Part shown: in pieces, positions 24,389-33,412 of the stretch
Numbering within the stretch: the first letter of the stretch is position 1
How the letters are laid out: each line of letters opens with the position of its first letter
From: Streptomyces sp. B93
GTDB lineage: Bacteria; Actinomycetota; Actinomycetes; Streptomycetales; Streptomycetaceae
Assembly (NCBI RefSeq): GCF_018070565.1
Contig: NZ_JAGPXL010000027.1
Span: 1 to 64,000, forward strand
DNA length: 64,000 bases
Reading direction: 5' to 3'
Made by a program: the position numbers and the translations under genes
The notes under the pieces: generated by a model
Told to the model about the DNA's origin: nothing
Databases searched by the model: none
Seen by the model: only the letters and a program-made list of their open reading frames with translations

Positions 24389-25615
24389 ATGATGAACGAG
24401 GCGGCGCCTCAGCAGAAGCGGACGGCACCGGCGTACCCGATGGCCCGCACCTCACCCGTGGACCCGCCACCCCCGCTCGCCGAGCTGCGGTCGGGGCGGG
24501 CGGCGAGCCGGGTGACCCTGTGGGACGGCAGCGAGGTGTGGCTGGTGACCTCGCACTCCGGGGTCCGTGCCGTGCTGGGCGACCGGCGTTTCACCGCCGT
24601 CACCAGCGCGCCGGGCTTCCCGATGCTCACCCGCACCTCGGCGCTGGTACGCGCCAACCCCAAGTCGGCGTCGTTCATCCGCATGGACGACCCGGACCAC
24701 TCACGGCTGCGCTCGATGCTCACCCGGGACTTCCTGGCCCGCCGGGCGGAGGAGCTGCGGCCGACGGTGCGTGAGCTGCTGGACGGCATCCTCGCCGGGC
24801 TGGTCGCCGGTGAGCGGCCGGTGGACCTGGTCGCCGGGCTGGCGATACCGGTGCCGTCCCGGGTGATCACCCTGCTGTTCGGGGCGGGCGACGACCGCCG
24901 GGAGTTCATCGAGAGCCGCAGCGCGGTCCTCATCGACCGCGGCTACACCCCCGACCAGGTCGCCGCCGCCCGCGACGAACTCGACGGCTACTTGCGCGAA
25001 CTGGTCGAGGACCGGCTCGCGGACCCCGGCGGGGACCTGATCAGCCGTCTGGTCCTCGACCAGGTGAGGCCCGGGAACCTGACCGTCGAGGAACTGGTCC
25101 CGATGTGCCGACTGCTGCTGGTCGCCGGGCACGGCACCACCACCAGCCAGGCGAGCCTCAGCATGCTCAGCCTGGTCACCGACCCGAAGCTGGCGGACGC
25201 CCTCACCGAGGACCCGGCGCTGCTGCCGAAGGCGGTGGAGGAGCTGCTGCGCTTCCACTCCATCGTGCAGAACGGCCTGGCCCGCGCCGCCGTGGCGGAC
25301 GTACAGCTCGACGACGTGCTGATCAGGGCCGGTGAGGGCGTGGTGCTGTCGCTGTCGGCGGGCAACCGCGACGAACGGGTCTTCCCCGACCCGGACCGGA
25401 TCGACCCGCACCGCGACGCCCGCCGTCACCTCGCCTTCGGGCACGGCATGCACCAGTGCCTGGGCCAGTGGCTGGCCCGGGTCGAGCTGGAGGAGATCCT
25501 CGCGGCGGTGCTGCGCTGGATGCCCGGGGCGAAGCTGGCGGTGCCGTTCGAGGAGCTGGACTTCCGCCATGAGGTGTCCAGTTACGGCCTCGGCGCGCTC
25601 CCGGTGACCTGGTGA
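24389..25615 (+). CDS. cyp: Cytochrome P450 (CYP105M type) of the clavulanic-acid pathway
   Basis: A 408-residue P450. The ATG at 24389 (MMNEAAPQQ) reproduces the S. clavuligerus start; the open frame reaches back to 24305. It has the I-helix oxygen-activation motif AGHGTTTSQ, ExxR in EELLRF, and the heme loop FGHGMHQCLG with the proximal cysteine. It is thought to act in the oxidative steps from clavaminic acid towards clavaldehyde, with the adjacent ferredoxin as electron donor. Its stop overlaps the GTG of fd by 4 bp. Confidence 0.94.
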   Translation: MMNEAAPQQKRTAPAYPMARTSPVDPPPPLAELRSGRAASRVTLWDGSEVWLVTSHSGVRAVLGDRRFTAVTSAPGFPMLTRTSALVRANPKSASFIRMDDPDHSRLRSMLTRDFLARRAEELRPTVRELLDGILAGLVAGERPVDLVAGLAIPVPSRVITLLFGAGDDRREFIESRSAVLIDRGYTPDQVAAARDELDGYLRELVEDRLADPGGDLISRLVLDQVRPGNLTVEELVPMCRLLLVAGHGTTTSQASLSMLSLVTDPKLADALTEDPALLPKAVEELLRFHSIVQNGLARAAVADVQLDDVLIRAGEGVVLSLSAGNRDERVFPDPDRIDPHRDARRHLAFGHGMHQCLGQWLARVELEEILAAVLRWMPGAKLAVPFEELDFRHEVSSYGLGALPVTW

Positions 25616-25827
25616 GCGCCGAGCGCCCGGTCACGGTCGCCGTCGACACCGACGTCTGCTGCGCCATGGGGCGCTGCGCGGCCACCGCGCCCGGACTCTT
25701 CGACCAGGACCCGGACACCGGAACCGTGATCCTGCTCGACGCCACTCCCCCGCCCGAACTGCACGACGCGGCCCGGCTGTGCGCGGAGCTGTGCCCGTGC
25801 CAGGCCATCACCGTCACCGAGACCTGA
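25612..25827 (+). CDS. fd: [3Fe-4S]-type ferredoxin partner of Cyp
   Basis: A 71-residue ferredoxin of the type that serves Streptomyces P450s. Cluster cysteines lie in DVCCAMGRCAATAPGLF and ARLCAELCPCQAI, which hold the CxxxxxC...CP pattern plus extra cysteines. The GTG start overlaps the cyp stop (GTGA), so the two are translationally coupled and likely form one redox pair. It is followed at 40 bp by orf12. Confidence 0.93.
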   Translation: MSAERPVTVAVDTDVCCAMGRCAATAPGLFDQDPDTGTVILLDATPPPELHDAARLCAELCPCQAITVTET

Positions 25828-25867
25828 CGAGACCTGAGCCCGTACGGCCAGCGCCGACCAAGGAGCG

Positions 25868-27169
25868 ATGATGATCGAAGCTGCCGGTTCCGCCCCGACC
25901 CTGGCGGCGCTCGCCGCGGACGGCTCCCCCCTCGGGAGCGCGGCCCGCTGGGCGGTGGAGCTGCTGACGGCCCCCGCCCTCCCCGCCGACGAGGCGCTGG
26001 CCCCGCGTTTCGTGCCCGCGTTCCTCGCCCGGCACCCGCGCGGTCTGGCGGCGACGCTCGCCGGGTGGCGGGCGCAGGGGCCGTTCACGGTGGCGGAGTA
26101 CCAGCCGGTCGCCCACAAGGGCTGGGTGGTGCTGGCCGACCCGGCCGGGACCCGGCACACCCTGTCGCTGACCCTGGACTCCAACGGGCTGATCCGCGTC
26201 CTCGCCCTCCAGCCGGAGACCGTGGTGCCCGAGGTGCGCTCGTGGCCGGAGCTGGAGGAGGCGCTGCGCACGGACGGCGTCGAGCACTCCTTCCTCGCCG
26301 CCCGGCTGACGCCCGCCGGGCCCGTCGTCCTGCACGAGACGGCCGCCGACCGGCCCCGGCCCACCGGGTCGGCGTACAAGCTGTATGTGCTGCGGGCCCT
26401 GTTGAAGGCGGTCGAGCGGGGCGAGGTGGCCTGGGACGACGAGGTCACCGTGCGGCCGGAGCTGCGCAGTCTGCCCACCGGCGACATGCAGGACCTGCCG
26501 GACGGCACCCGGGTGACGGTCCGCGAGACCGCCCACAAGATGATCGCGATGAGCGACAACACGGCCGCCGACCTCATCGCCGACCTGGTCGGCCGGGAGG
26601 CCGTGGAGGACAGTCTCGCCGACTCCGGGCACCACGACCCCTCCCTGCTGCGGCCGTTCCTGAGCAGCCGTGAGGTCTTCGAACTCGGCTGGGGCGAGGC
26701 CCGGTTGCGTCAGCGCTGGGCGGCCGGGGACGAGGCCGCGCGCCGGGAACTGCTGCGGGAGATCGCCCGGCCGCTGACGGTACGCGGCTCGGACCTCGGT
26801 GCGACGGTCCACCAGCTCGGCCTGGACTGGCACATGACGGCGTACGACGCGCTGCGCGTCCTCCAGCGGCTGCGGGAGGACGGAGACCGGGACGCGAGCG
26901 GCACGGTCGAGGAGATCATGACCACCTATCCCGGCGTCCCCGTGGACCGGGAGCGCTGGCCGCGGGTCTACTTCAAGGCCGGTTCCTCACCGGGCGTGAT
27001 GATGTTCTGCTGGCTGCTCCAGGACCGGGCCCAGGACGCCTACGTGGTGGTGCTGCAACAGGCCGCCGACGAGCAGAAGCCCATCGGGGACGGGCTGTTC
27101 CTGCGCGGGCTCGGCGCCCGGGTCATCGAGTCGGGCCTGCTGACCCGCTCGGCGGGCGACCTCCGTTGA
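25868..27169 (+). CDS. orf12: Orf12, class A beta-lactamase-like protein
   Basis: A 433-residue protein. An N-terminal steroid-isomerase-like domain (about 1-130) is followed by a class A beta-lactamase fold with SAYK (Ser168, Lys171), SDN (Ser229-Asn231) and a KAGS variant of the KTG box. The S. clavuligerus homologue is essential for clavulanic acid, has weak cephalosporin esterase activity and no real beta-lactamase activity. A role in acyl or stereochemical processing of clavaminate derivatives is suspected. AGGAG precedes the ATG. The stop overlaps the orf13 start. Confidence 0.93.
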   Translation: MMIEAAGSAPTLAALAADGSPLGSAARWAVELLTAPALPADEALAPRFVPAFLARHPRGLAATLAGWRAQGPFTVAEYQPVAHKGWVVLADPAGTRHTLSLTLDSNGLIRVLALQPETVVPEVRSWPELEEALRTDGVEHSFLAARLTPAGPVVLHETAADRPRPTGSAYKLYVLRALLKAVERGEVAWDDEVTVRPELRSLPTGDMQDLPDGTRVTVRETAHKMIAMSDNTAADLIADLVGREAVEDSLADSGHHDPSLLRPFLSSREVFELGWGEARLRQRWAAGDEAARRELLREIARPLTVRGSDLGATVHQLGLDWHMTAYDALRVLQRLREDGDRDASGTVEEIMTTYPGVPVDRERWPRVYFKAGSSPGVMMFCWLLQDRAQDAYVVVLQQAADEQKPIGDGLFLRGLGARVIESGLLTRSAGDLR

Positions 27170-28119
27170 GCGTCCGGGACCGGCTGCTCGCGGTCTTCGT
27201 CGCCGTGCTGTGGGGGCTGAACTTCCTCGCCGTGCGGATCGGCCTCGACCACTACCCGCCGTTCTTCCTGTCGGCGCTGCGGTTCCTGGTGCTGGCGGTG
27301 CCGGTGGTGCTGTTCGTGCCCCGGCCGAAGGTGCCGCTGCGCTGGCTGCTGCTGTACGGGGCGGGCTTCGGGGTGTTCCAGTTCGGGCTGCTGTTCCTCG
27401 CCATCGACCGGGGCATGCCCTCGGGGCAGGCGTCGGTGGTGGTGCAGGCTTCGGCGCCGTTCACGGTGCTGCTGGGGGCGCTGCTGCTGGGGGAACGGAT
27501 CTCCCGACGGCAGCTGGCCGGGATCGCGCTGGCGGTGCTGGGCATGGCCGCGATCGCGGTGGAACGCGGGCGCACCGCCGCCCTGTTGCCGCTGCTGCTG
27601 ACCGTGCTGGCGGCGCTCGGCTGGGCGCTGGGCAACATCGCCGCCCGGCAGGCCCGCCCCGACCATCCGCTGCGGTTCGCCCTGTGGATGTCGGTGATAC
27701 CGCCGCTGCCGCTGCTGGCGCTGTCCGCCGTCGTCGAGGGCCCGGCGGCGGGCTGGCGGGACCTGGGCGCGTCGTTCGGCGCGGACGGCTGGCCGGGCCT
27801 GGTGGCGGTGCTGTACATCGCGCTGGCCGGGTCGGTGGCCGGTTCGGGGATCTGGACGACGCTGCTGAAGCGCTACGAGGCCGGGGTGGTGGCGCCGTTC
27901 TCGATGCTGGTGCCGGTGGTCGGGGTGGCGGTCGCCTGGCTGGCCCTGGACGAGCGGCTGACCGGCTGGGCGGCGGCGGGCAGCGTGACCGTGGTGGCGG
28001 GCGTGCTGCTGGGTTCGGCGTCGGGACGCCGGGCGCGGCGCGCGTCCGGCGTCCCGGTGGCCGGGCCCTACGCCCCGGACGGGTCCACGTCCCGGGTCCA
28101 GGACACCAGCCGCTCGTAG
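27166..28119 (+). CDS. orf13: Orf13, EamA/DMT-family exporter
   Basis: A 317-residue membrane protein with ten hydrophobic segments in two EamA halves (for example LLAVFVAVLWGLNFLAVRIG at the start and a second-half VPVVGVAVAWLALDE). A drug/metabolite exporter is the likely role and it is a candidate clavulanic-acid efflux pump. The TTG start at 27166 overlaps the orf12 stop, indicating coupling. Its last 52 bp overlap the end of convergent orf14. Confidence 0.88.
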   Translation: MSVRDRLLAVFVAVLWGLNFLAVRIGLDHYPPFFLSALRFLVLAVPVVLFVPRPKVPLRWLLLYGAGFGVFQFGLLFLAIDRGMPSGQASVVVQASAPFTVLLGALLLGERISRRQLAGIALAVLGMAAIAVERGRTAALLPLLLTVLAALGWALGNIAARQARPDHPLRFALWMSVIPPLPLLALSAVVEGPAAGWRDLGASFGADGWPGLVAVLYIALAGSVAGSGIWTTLLKRYEAGVVAPFSMLVPVVGVAVAWLALDERLTGWAAAGSVTVVAGVLLGSASGRRARRASGVPVAGPYAPDGSTSRVQDTSRS

Positions 28120-29096
28120 GGCTCGAAGCCCATCGCCTCGTTGACGGCGATCATCGGCCGGTTGGTCTCGTCGTTGGCGGTCTCGATCAGCCGTACGGCG
28201 GGTTCCTCCCGCAGCACCCGTTCCAGGTTGGCCAGCTTCAGCAGCAGTCCCAGACCGTGCCCGCGGTGCGCGCGGTGCACCACGGTCATGCCCTGGAGCA
28301 GGAATTCGGGGTTGCCGGTGGTCTTGGAGACGCTGGTGTACCCGGCGAGTTCACCGCTCGCGTCGTGCACCACGCCGGTGTGGTACGCCCGCCGCCCCCG
28401 GCCGACCCGCATCCGCTCGAACTGCCGGGCGTAGCTGGTGCGGACCTCCTGCTGGGCGGTGTCCGCGGGCGCGTCGCCGAGGGACAGCTCCAGCGCGGAG
28501 ACCGGCACCGCGTACTCGTCGGGCGTGATCGTCCCCCAGGTGACCAGCGAGTACCCGGCGGGCGTCGCGGGGACGCCGTCCGCGAGCGGGTCGTGCCGGT
28601 TCAGGTCGAGCCACTGCCGCAGCCCGCCCGGCCCGGCGCCGCGCACGGCGCCCATGGCGGTGGCGAACGCGGCGGGTACGGCGCCCAGCGGCGGCCCGTC
28701 CGGCAGGCCCTCGGCGAGGGTGGCCACCAGTGTCGTACGGCCGTGCTTGCGGGCGAGTTGGAGGGCGTGGCCGTGCAGGGTCCGGCCGAGGCCGCGGCGG
28801 CGGGCGGCGGGGTGGACGACGAGCTGGTCCACCACGGCGACCGGTGCGCCGTCCGGGAGCACCAGCCGCAGCGCGCCGACCACCCGGCCGTCCTCGCGCA
28901 CCGCCCAGTCGTCCAGGGCGGTGCCGGGCGGCGCGAAGCGCAGGGAGCCGGTCAGGTCGGCGGCGCAGGGGGGCGCGCTCAGCGAGTCGGTGTCGGCGTG
29001 GGCGGACGCGGCGAGCAGGTCGAGCCACTGGGCGACGGTGTCGCCGTCGTCTGCCGCCAGGGGGACGAACTCCAGGTCGGACGGGACGTGGTTCAT
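28068..29096 (-). CDS. orf14: Orf14, tandem GNAT acetyltransferase
   Basis: A 342-residue protein made of two GNAT domains, about 1-160 and 175-342. The second has the better acetyl-CoA loop (VHRAHRGHGLGLLLKL); the first has HPAARRRGLGRTLHGH. The S. clavuligerus structure is a tandem GNAT; N-acetylation of a clavam intermediate has been proposed. A longer frame runs upstream through oppA2, but MNHVPSD at 29096 is the start that leaves an 11-bp gap to oppA2. It is last in the gcaS-orf16-oppA2-orf14 unit. Confidence 0.92.
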   Translation of the reverse strand: MNHVPSDLEFVPLAADDGDTVAQWLDLLAASAHADTDSLSAPPCAADLTGSLRFAPPGTALDDWAVREDGRVVGALRLVLPDGAPVAVVDQLVVHPAARRRGLGRTLHGHALQLARKHGRTTLVATLAEGLPDGPPLGAVPAAFATAMGAVRGAGPGGLRQWLDLNRHDPLADGVPATPAGYSLVTWGTITPDEYAVPVSALELSLGDAPADTAQQEVRTSYARQFERMRVGRGRRAYHTGVVHDASGELAGYTSVSKTTGNPEFLLQGMTVVHRAHRGHGLGLLLKLANLERVLREEPAVRLIETANDETNRPMIAVNEAMGFEPYERLVSWTRDVDPSGA

Positions 29097-29107
29097 ACGG
29101 GGTTCCC

Positions 29108-30769
29108 TCACGAGGTCGGTGCTTGTGCGGTCAGGCCCATCGCCTGGATGTCGTACAGGCCGAACGCCGGGTGGACGTAGACGTTGGTGACCCAGGGGTT
29201 GCGGTGGTGCAGGGTCTTGTCGTGGACGAGCGGCAGCAGTACGGCGTGGTCCATGACCCGGCGTTCCACCTCGCGCCAGCGGCGGGTGCGCGCCTCGGGG
29301 TCGGTGGTGTGCAGGGTCTCGTCGATGAGGCCGTTGATCACCGGGTCGTCGAGTTCGGGGAGGTTCCAGTTGCCGCCGTTGCGTTTGATCTGACGGCCGT
29401 CGACGAGGGGGGCGAGGAAGCCGTACTCGGTGGGGAAGTCGGCGCCCCAGTCGGTGACGAGGAGTCCGAGCCGGTGTCGGCGCACGGTGCCGGGGTGCCC
29501 GCTGCCGAGGCTGAAGTACGTCGCCACGTCCAGCTCCTTGACGGTGAGCCGGATGCCGACCCGGGCCACGGACTCCACCAGCGCGTCGGCGACCAGGCGG
29601 AACTTGCCGCGCTGGGTGCCGATCACCGCCTCGAAGCCGTCGGGGAGCCCGGCCGCCGCGAGTTCGGCCCGCGCCGCTTCCAGGTCGCCGCGCAGGTCGG
29701 GGCCGCTGGGGTAGGGGTCGTAGCCGGGCTGGTGGGCGGGGAGGCGGGGCGGGAAGAGGGCGGTGGTGAGGTCGCCGCCGGTGACGGGTCCGCCGCGGGC
29801 CTCCTGGAGGAGGACGCGGTCGGCCGCGTACTGCACGGCCCGGCGCACGTGCACGTCGCCGAAGGGCGGGATGTGCGGCTGCATGGCGACGAAGTGCAGG
29901 AAGCTGGTGCGGGGGTTGTCGGTGCGGGCGCGCAGTACGGGGTCGGTGGTGACGCGGGCCTGGGCGGCGTGCTGGATGCCGCGGCCCTCCAGGTTGATGT
30001 CGAACTCGCCGTCGATCAGACGGGCGTCGAGGTCGTCGACGTCCAGGCCGATGGTCAGCTCCACCCGGTCGGGCAGCGCGGGCCGGACGGGGTCGGTGGC
30101 CGGGTCCCAGTACGGGTTGCGCTCCAGGTGCAGGAAGGCGCCGGGGCGGTGCTCGGCGACCCGGTACGGGCCGCTGGAGCGCGGGTCCTTGCCGTACTCG
30201 GCGCCGGTGTCGGCGTGCCGGGGCACGGGCGCGGCGCAGGGCTGGGCCATCAGATGGTCGAAGTCGGAGAACGGCTGGTTGAGGTGGAAGACGATGGTGT
30301 GGTCGTCGGGGGTGACCACCGACCGCAGCGGCTCCCGGGTGCGGTACGGGCCGGGGTAGGGCCGGGCCGGGTCGTCGAGGAGCGGGACCAGGTAGGTGGG
30401 GCCGCCGGGCAGCACGTCCTGGGCGAACACCCGCTGGACGGCGTACCGCACGTCGGCCGCGGTGACCGGCGTGCCGTCGTCGTAGCGCAGGCCCTTGCGC
30501 AGCCGGTACGTCCAGGTCCGGCCGCCGTCGCCGACCTCGCCGGGCCCGGCGGCGAGGTCCGGCACCGGCACCAGGCCGCCGGGGCCCGGGTCGGTCGGGT
30601 ACGCCATCAGGGTGCGGTTGAGCAGCCGTTGCAGCAGCCACACCCACACGTAGTACGTCCGCGCCGGGTCGAGCGAGTCCACGTCGGCCGACGACACCAG
30701 CCGCAGGGTCCCGCCGCGCCGGCCGGAGGGGTTCACCATGGCGCCGACAGCGGCGTCCCAGCCGGTCAT
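29108..30769 (-). CDS. oppA2: OppA2, peptide-binding-protein-like
   Basis: A 553-residue SBP_bac_5 protein, paralogue of OppA1 over its full length: GGTLRLVSSADVDSLDP at the N-terminus, WTYRLRKGLRYDDGTPVTAA, and WGADFPTEYGFLAPL. In S. clavuligerus it is required for clavulanic acid; loss accumulates acylated clavaminates such as glycylclavaminic acid. No export signal is visible in MTGWDAAVGAMVNPSG. The start overlaps the orf16 stop (ATGA), so it is translationally coupled. Confidence 0.93.
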   Translation of the reverse strand: MTGWDAAVGAMVNPSGRRGGTLRLVSSADVDSLDPARTYYVWVWLLQRLLNRTLMAYPTDPGPGGLVPVPDLAAGPGEVGDGGRTWTYRLRKGLRYDDGTPVTAADVRYAVQRVFAQDVLPGGPTYLVPLLDDPARPYPGPYRTREPLRSVVTPDDHTIVFHLNQPFSDFDHLMAQPCAAPVPRHADTGAEYGKDPRSSGPYRVAEHRPGAFLHLERNPYWDPATDPVRPALPDRVELTIGLDVDDLDARLIDGEFDINLEGRGIQHAAQARVTTDPVLRARTDNPRTSFLHFVAMQPHIPPFGDVHVRRAVQYAADRVLLQEARGGPVTGGDLTTALFPPRLPAHQPGYDPYPSGPDLRGDLEAARAELAAAGLPDGFEAVIGTQRGKFRLVADALVESVARVGIRLTVKELDVATYFSLGSGHPGTVRRHRLGLLVTDWGADFPTEYGFLAPLVDGRQIKRNGGNWNLPELDDPVINGLIDETLHTTDPEARTRRWREVERRVMDHAVLLPLVHDKTLHHRNPWVTNVYVHPAFGLYDIQAMGLTAQAPTS

Positions 30770-31911
30770 CGTGGGTTCCTCTCGGGGTCACTGGCGGGGA
30801 GCCGCAGCAGGTAGGAGTGTTCCTGGCTGGCCAGGCAGCCGCGGGCGAGCTTGGCCTCGACGCTGCCGATGCCGGCGTGCAGGACGGTGACGCCCTGGGC
30901 GGCGGCGGCCTCCAGGACGCGGTAGTACAGGACGTCGTAGTAGAGGGGCAGCTTGCCCTGGGCGTCGTAGTCGAAGCCCGCGCGGTGGCCGAACCACTCC
31001 TCGCGGCCCCGGGACCGGGAGCGCAGCACCATGCCGAAGCCGACGACGGCGCCGTCCTTGCGGGCGACGGAGACCATCACGTCGTCGCCCATCACCTCGG
31101 CGATGAAGGCGATCAGGCCCGCCGAGTGCTCGGGGCTGGCCGGGTTGCCGTACTTGCGCAGCAGGTTGCAGTCGAGCTGGCCGAGCCGGGGCACCAGGTC
31201 CGCGGTGAGCGGTTCGACGCGGACGTCGACCCCCGCCTCGGCGAGCGCCCGGCGCTCCAGGCGGACCCGGCGGCGGCGGTGTTTGCTCATCTCGGCGAGG
31301 AACTGGTCCCAGCCGCCCGGCGGGATGGGCAGCCAGGCGTAGTGCGCGGAGGGGTGGGAGCGGTAGCCGCGCTCGCGCAGCAGCTCCACCAGGCCGGTGT
31401 CGCGTTCGTCGACGTGGGGGAAGCAGACGCTGGCCGCGCCCCGGTCGGCGGCGAGCCGTTCGGCCTCCGCGACCAGCGCGGCCACGTCCGCCGGGAGCGC
31501 GTCGGGCGCGGCGAGCGGGCGGGTGCGGCCCAGGTGGCGACCGCCGCAGACCAGGGACGGCAGCAGGGCCGCCGGGTCGCCGCCCGCGGTGTCCGCGAGC
31601 CGGACGGCGGCCTCGGGCTCCTCGTCCGCGACGGCGCGGGCGAGCATCGCGTCGGGGCGGGCCAGCAGCCAGGGCACCGAGTCGTCGGCCCAGGCGGTCA
31701 CCAGGGCGGCGACGGGCCGCCCGGCGCGGCGGCGGACCAGGAAGTCCATGGTGGTGCCGGAGTTGCGTTCCTGCACCGCCAGCCAGCGGGGGGTCTGGAA
31801 GAAGTCCTCGGGGCCTACGAGTCCGCCCCAGCCCGCGCCGGGGAGCGCGGCGGCGTCGGGCACCCGTACGACGTCGTGGGCCTCGCGGGCGGCGGTCGTA
31901 CCGGCGCTCAC
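30766..31911 (-). CDS. orf16: Orf16, FemAB/GNAT-type protein
   Basis: A 381-residue protein from the GTG at 31911, which overlaps the gcaS stop by 4 bp; the longer open frame upstream is a shadow of gcaS. The C-terminal half has the GNAT/FemX-like pattern of peptidyl or aminoacyl transferases: MSKHRRRRVRLERRALAEAG, GMVLRSRSRG, LYYDVLYYRVLEAAAAQGV, then HAGIGSVEAKLARGC. Function in the pathway is unsettled; it is needed for clavulanic acid in S. clavuligerus. Its stop overlaps the oppA2 start. Confidence 0.88.
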   Translation of the reverse strand: MSAGTTAAREAHDVVRVPDAAALPGAGWGGLVGPEDFFQTPRWLAVQERNSGTTMDFLVRRRAGRPVAALVTAWADDSVPWLLARPDAMLARAVADEEPEAAVRLADTAGGDPAALLPSLVCGGRHLGRTRPLAAPDALPADVAALVAEAERLAADRGAASVCFPHVDERDTGLVELLRERGYRSHPSAHYAWLPIPPGGWDQFLAEMSKHRRRRVRLERRALAEAGVDVRVEPLTADLVPRLGQLDCNLLRKYGNPASPEHSAGLIAFIAEVMGDDVMVSVARKDGAVVGFGMVLRSRSRGREEWFGHRAGFDYDAQGKLPLYYDVLYYRVLEAAAAQGVTVLHAGIGSVEAKLARGCLASQEHSYLLRLPASDPERNPR

Positions 31912-33212
31912 GGGCGCTCGTCCCGTTCGTCCTCCTCGACCACGAAGTCGAGGAGTGCCGCCGCCTTGTCGGCGAGGGCCTGTGCTTCGAGCCGGTCGGG
32001 CCCGTTGCAGTAGGTGAAGCCGACGCAGGAGGAGTTGTCCATGCGCTGGAGGAGCTTGTCGCCCTTCTCCACGTGCAGCAGCACCTGTACGCCGGGCACC
32101 GCGGCGGCGGCCTCGACGCCGTCGACGCGCTTGAGGGTGCCGCGCCGGGCCGGGTAGATCATGCGGACGGCGGCGCCGCCGTTGTGGACGACGGGTTCGA
32201 CCGGCGGGACCTCGCCGATCGCCAGCAGCCAGGCGTCCAGGATCGGGCTGCGGCCGGTGACGTCGGTGACCAGCATGGTCATACAGCTCGACGGGGTGCG
32301 CGGGTTGGCCTCGATGACCCGCCAGCCGGTCTCGGTACGCCGCACCTCGGTGTGGCAGGGGCCGTGGTCGTAGCCGATGGCCGCCAGGGTCTCGCGGACG
32401 ACGGTGTAGAGGGCGTCGCGCTCGTCGTCGGGGAGCGGCACGGGGAAGGTGTGGCCGCACTCGATGTAGGCGGGGTCGCCGAAGAGGTCCTTGGAGGTGA
32501 CGCCGAAGACATGGGTGTGGCCGTTGACGGTCATCGTCTCGACGCTGACCTCGACGCCCTCCACATAGGTCTCCAGCAGCACGTCGCCGGAGCGGGGCTG
32601 GCCGCGCAGGCTGTGCCGGATGCCGGACAGCTCCTCCCAGGCCTCCTCGAGCTGGGCCATGTCGTCGACGCGCCGGACGCCGTAGCTGATGGCCTCCGCG
32701 GGCGGCTTGGCGATCATCGGGAAGCCGAGCCGCCGGGCCGCCTCGTCGAGCTGGTCGCGGCTGCCGACCAGCAGGTGCGGGATGTTGTACGGCACGTCGC
32801 CGAGGGCGACCCGCAGCCGGTCCTTGACGTTGGCGGTCTCCACGGCGGCGGGGTCGGGGCCGGGCAGGCCGAGCCGCCGGGCCGCCTGGGCGGCGAGGAC
32901 GGTGTGGTAGTCGGAGAACGACGTGAGGCCGTCCACCCGGGGGCGCCCGTCGGCGTCGGTGACCGCGGCGAGGACGGCCTCCAGGTCGGTGGTGTCGACG
33001 TCGATCACCCGGTCGACGGCGGCCGCGATCGGCTGGGCGTCCCAGTCGTGGCCGTGGGCGTACCAGTCGCGGTCGCCGGTGAGCAGCCAGACCTCCAGGC
33101 CGTGCTCCCGGGCCTGGTTGAGCCCCAGGACGAAGGGGTGGTGCAGCATGTGCTCGACGATCGCGACGCGCTTGCCCGCGAACTTGGCGTAGTCGGCCAG
33201 GGGTGTGGTCAT
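31908..33212 (-). CDS. gcaS: N-glycyl-clavaminic acid synthetase
   Basis: A 434-residue ATP-grasp enzyme that ligates glycine to clavaminic acid. MTTPLADYAKF at 33212 is preceded by GGAGG; the frame extends 33 codons further without one. ATP-grasp elements are GFPMIAKPPAEAISYGV (nucleotide-binding lysine) and VLLETYVEGVEVSVE; metal ligands lie near GYDHGPCHTEVRRTETG and VIEANPRTPSS. It heads the minus-strand unit gcaS-orf16-oppA2-orf14 with 4-bp overlaps at each of the first junctions. The gene is intact. Confidence 0.93.
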   Translation of the reverse strand: MTTPLADYAKFAGKRVAIVEHMLHHPFVLGLNQAREHGLEVWLLTGDRDWYAHGHDWDAQPIAAAVDRVIDVDTTDLEAVLAAVTDADGRPRVDGLTSFSDYHTVLAAQAARRLGLPGPDPAAVETANVKDRLRVALGDVPYNIPHLLVGSRDQLDEAARRLGFPMIAKPPAEAISYGVRRVDDMAQLEEAWEELSGIRHSLRGQPRSGDVLLETYVEGVEVSVETMTVNGHTHVFGVTSKDLFGDPAYIECGHTFPVPLPDDERDALYTVVRETLAAIGYDHGPCHTEVRRTETGWRVIEANPRTPSSCMTMLVTDVTGRSPILDAWLLAIGEVPPVEPVVHNGGAAVRMIYPARRGTLKRVDGVEAAAAVPGVQVLLHVEKGDKLLQRMDNSSCVGFTYCNGPDRLEAQALADKAAALLDFVVEEDERDERP

Positions 33213-33364
33213 CGAACCGCCTCCGTCATTCAGCCGTGCAGTCGACCGGACTTCAGGGACAGTTGACCGCGCCGTGCGGCGCCGGGGCACGGGTTGCCGG
33301 GCGGTGCGCATAGGCGGCGGGCGAGGCGCATAGGGAAGGCCTTGGTGGCCCCAGGGAGAAGCCG

Positions 33365-33396
33365 AACGGCCCCCGCCCGGGTGGGCGGGGGCCGTT
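33365..33396 (-). terminator. Terminator of pbpA
   Basis: AACGGCCCCCGCCC (33365-33378) pairs perfectly with 33383-33396 around a GGGT loop. This 14-bp stem lies 17 bp past the pbpA stop and separates pbpA from gcaS. Confidence 0.8.
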
Positions 33397-33412
33397 GCGT
33401 GGCGGTCGCGGG

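Noticed and set aside
25868..27169. Orf12 as a resistance beta-lactamase
   Set aside because: The fold and SxxK/SDN motifs are there, but the KTG box is altered, an extra N-terminal domain is present and the gene sits within the biosynthetic operon. The studied homologue has no significant beta-lactamase activity.
28068..30791. 907-codon frame that would fuse a long N-terminus to Orf14
   Set aside because: The first 560 codons are antisense-like arginine/proline text in the wrong frame of oppA2. The real Orf14 start is 29096.
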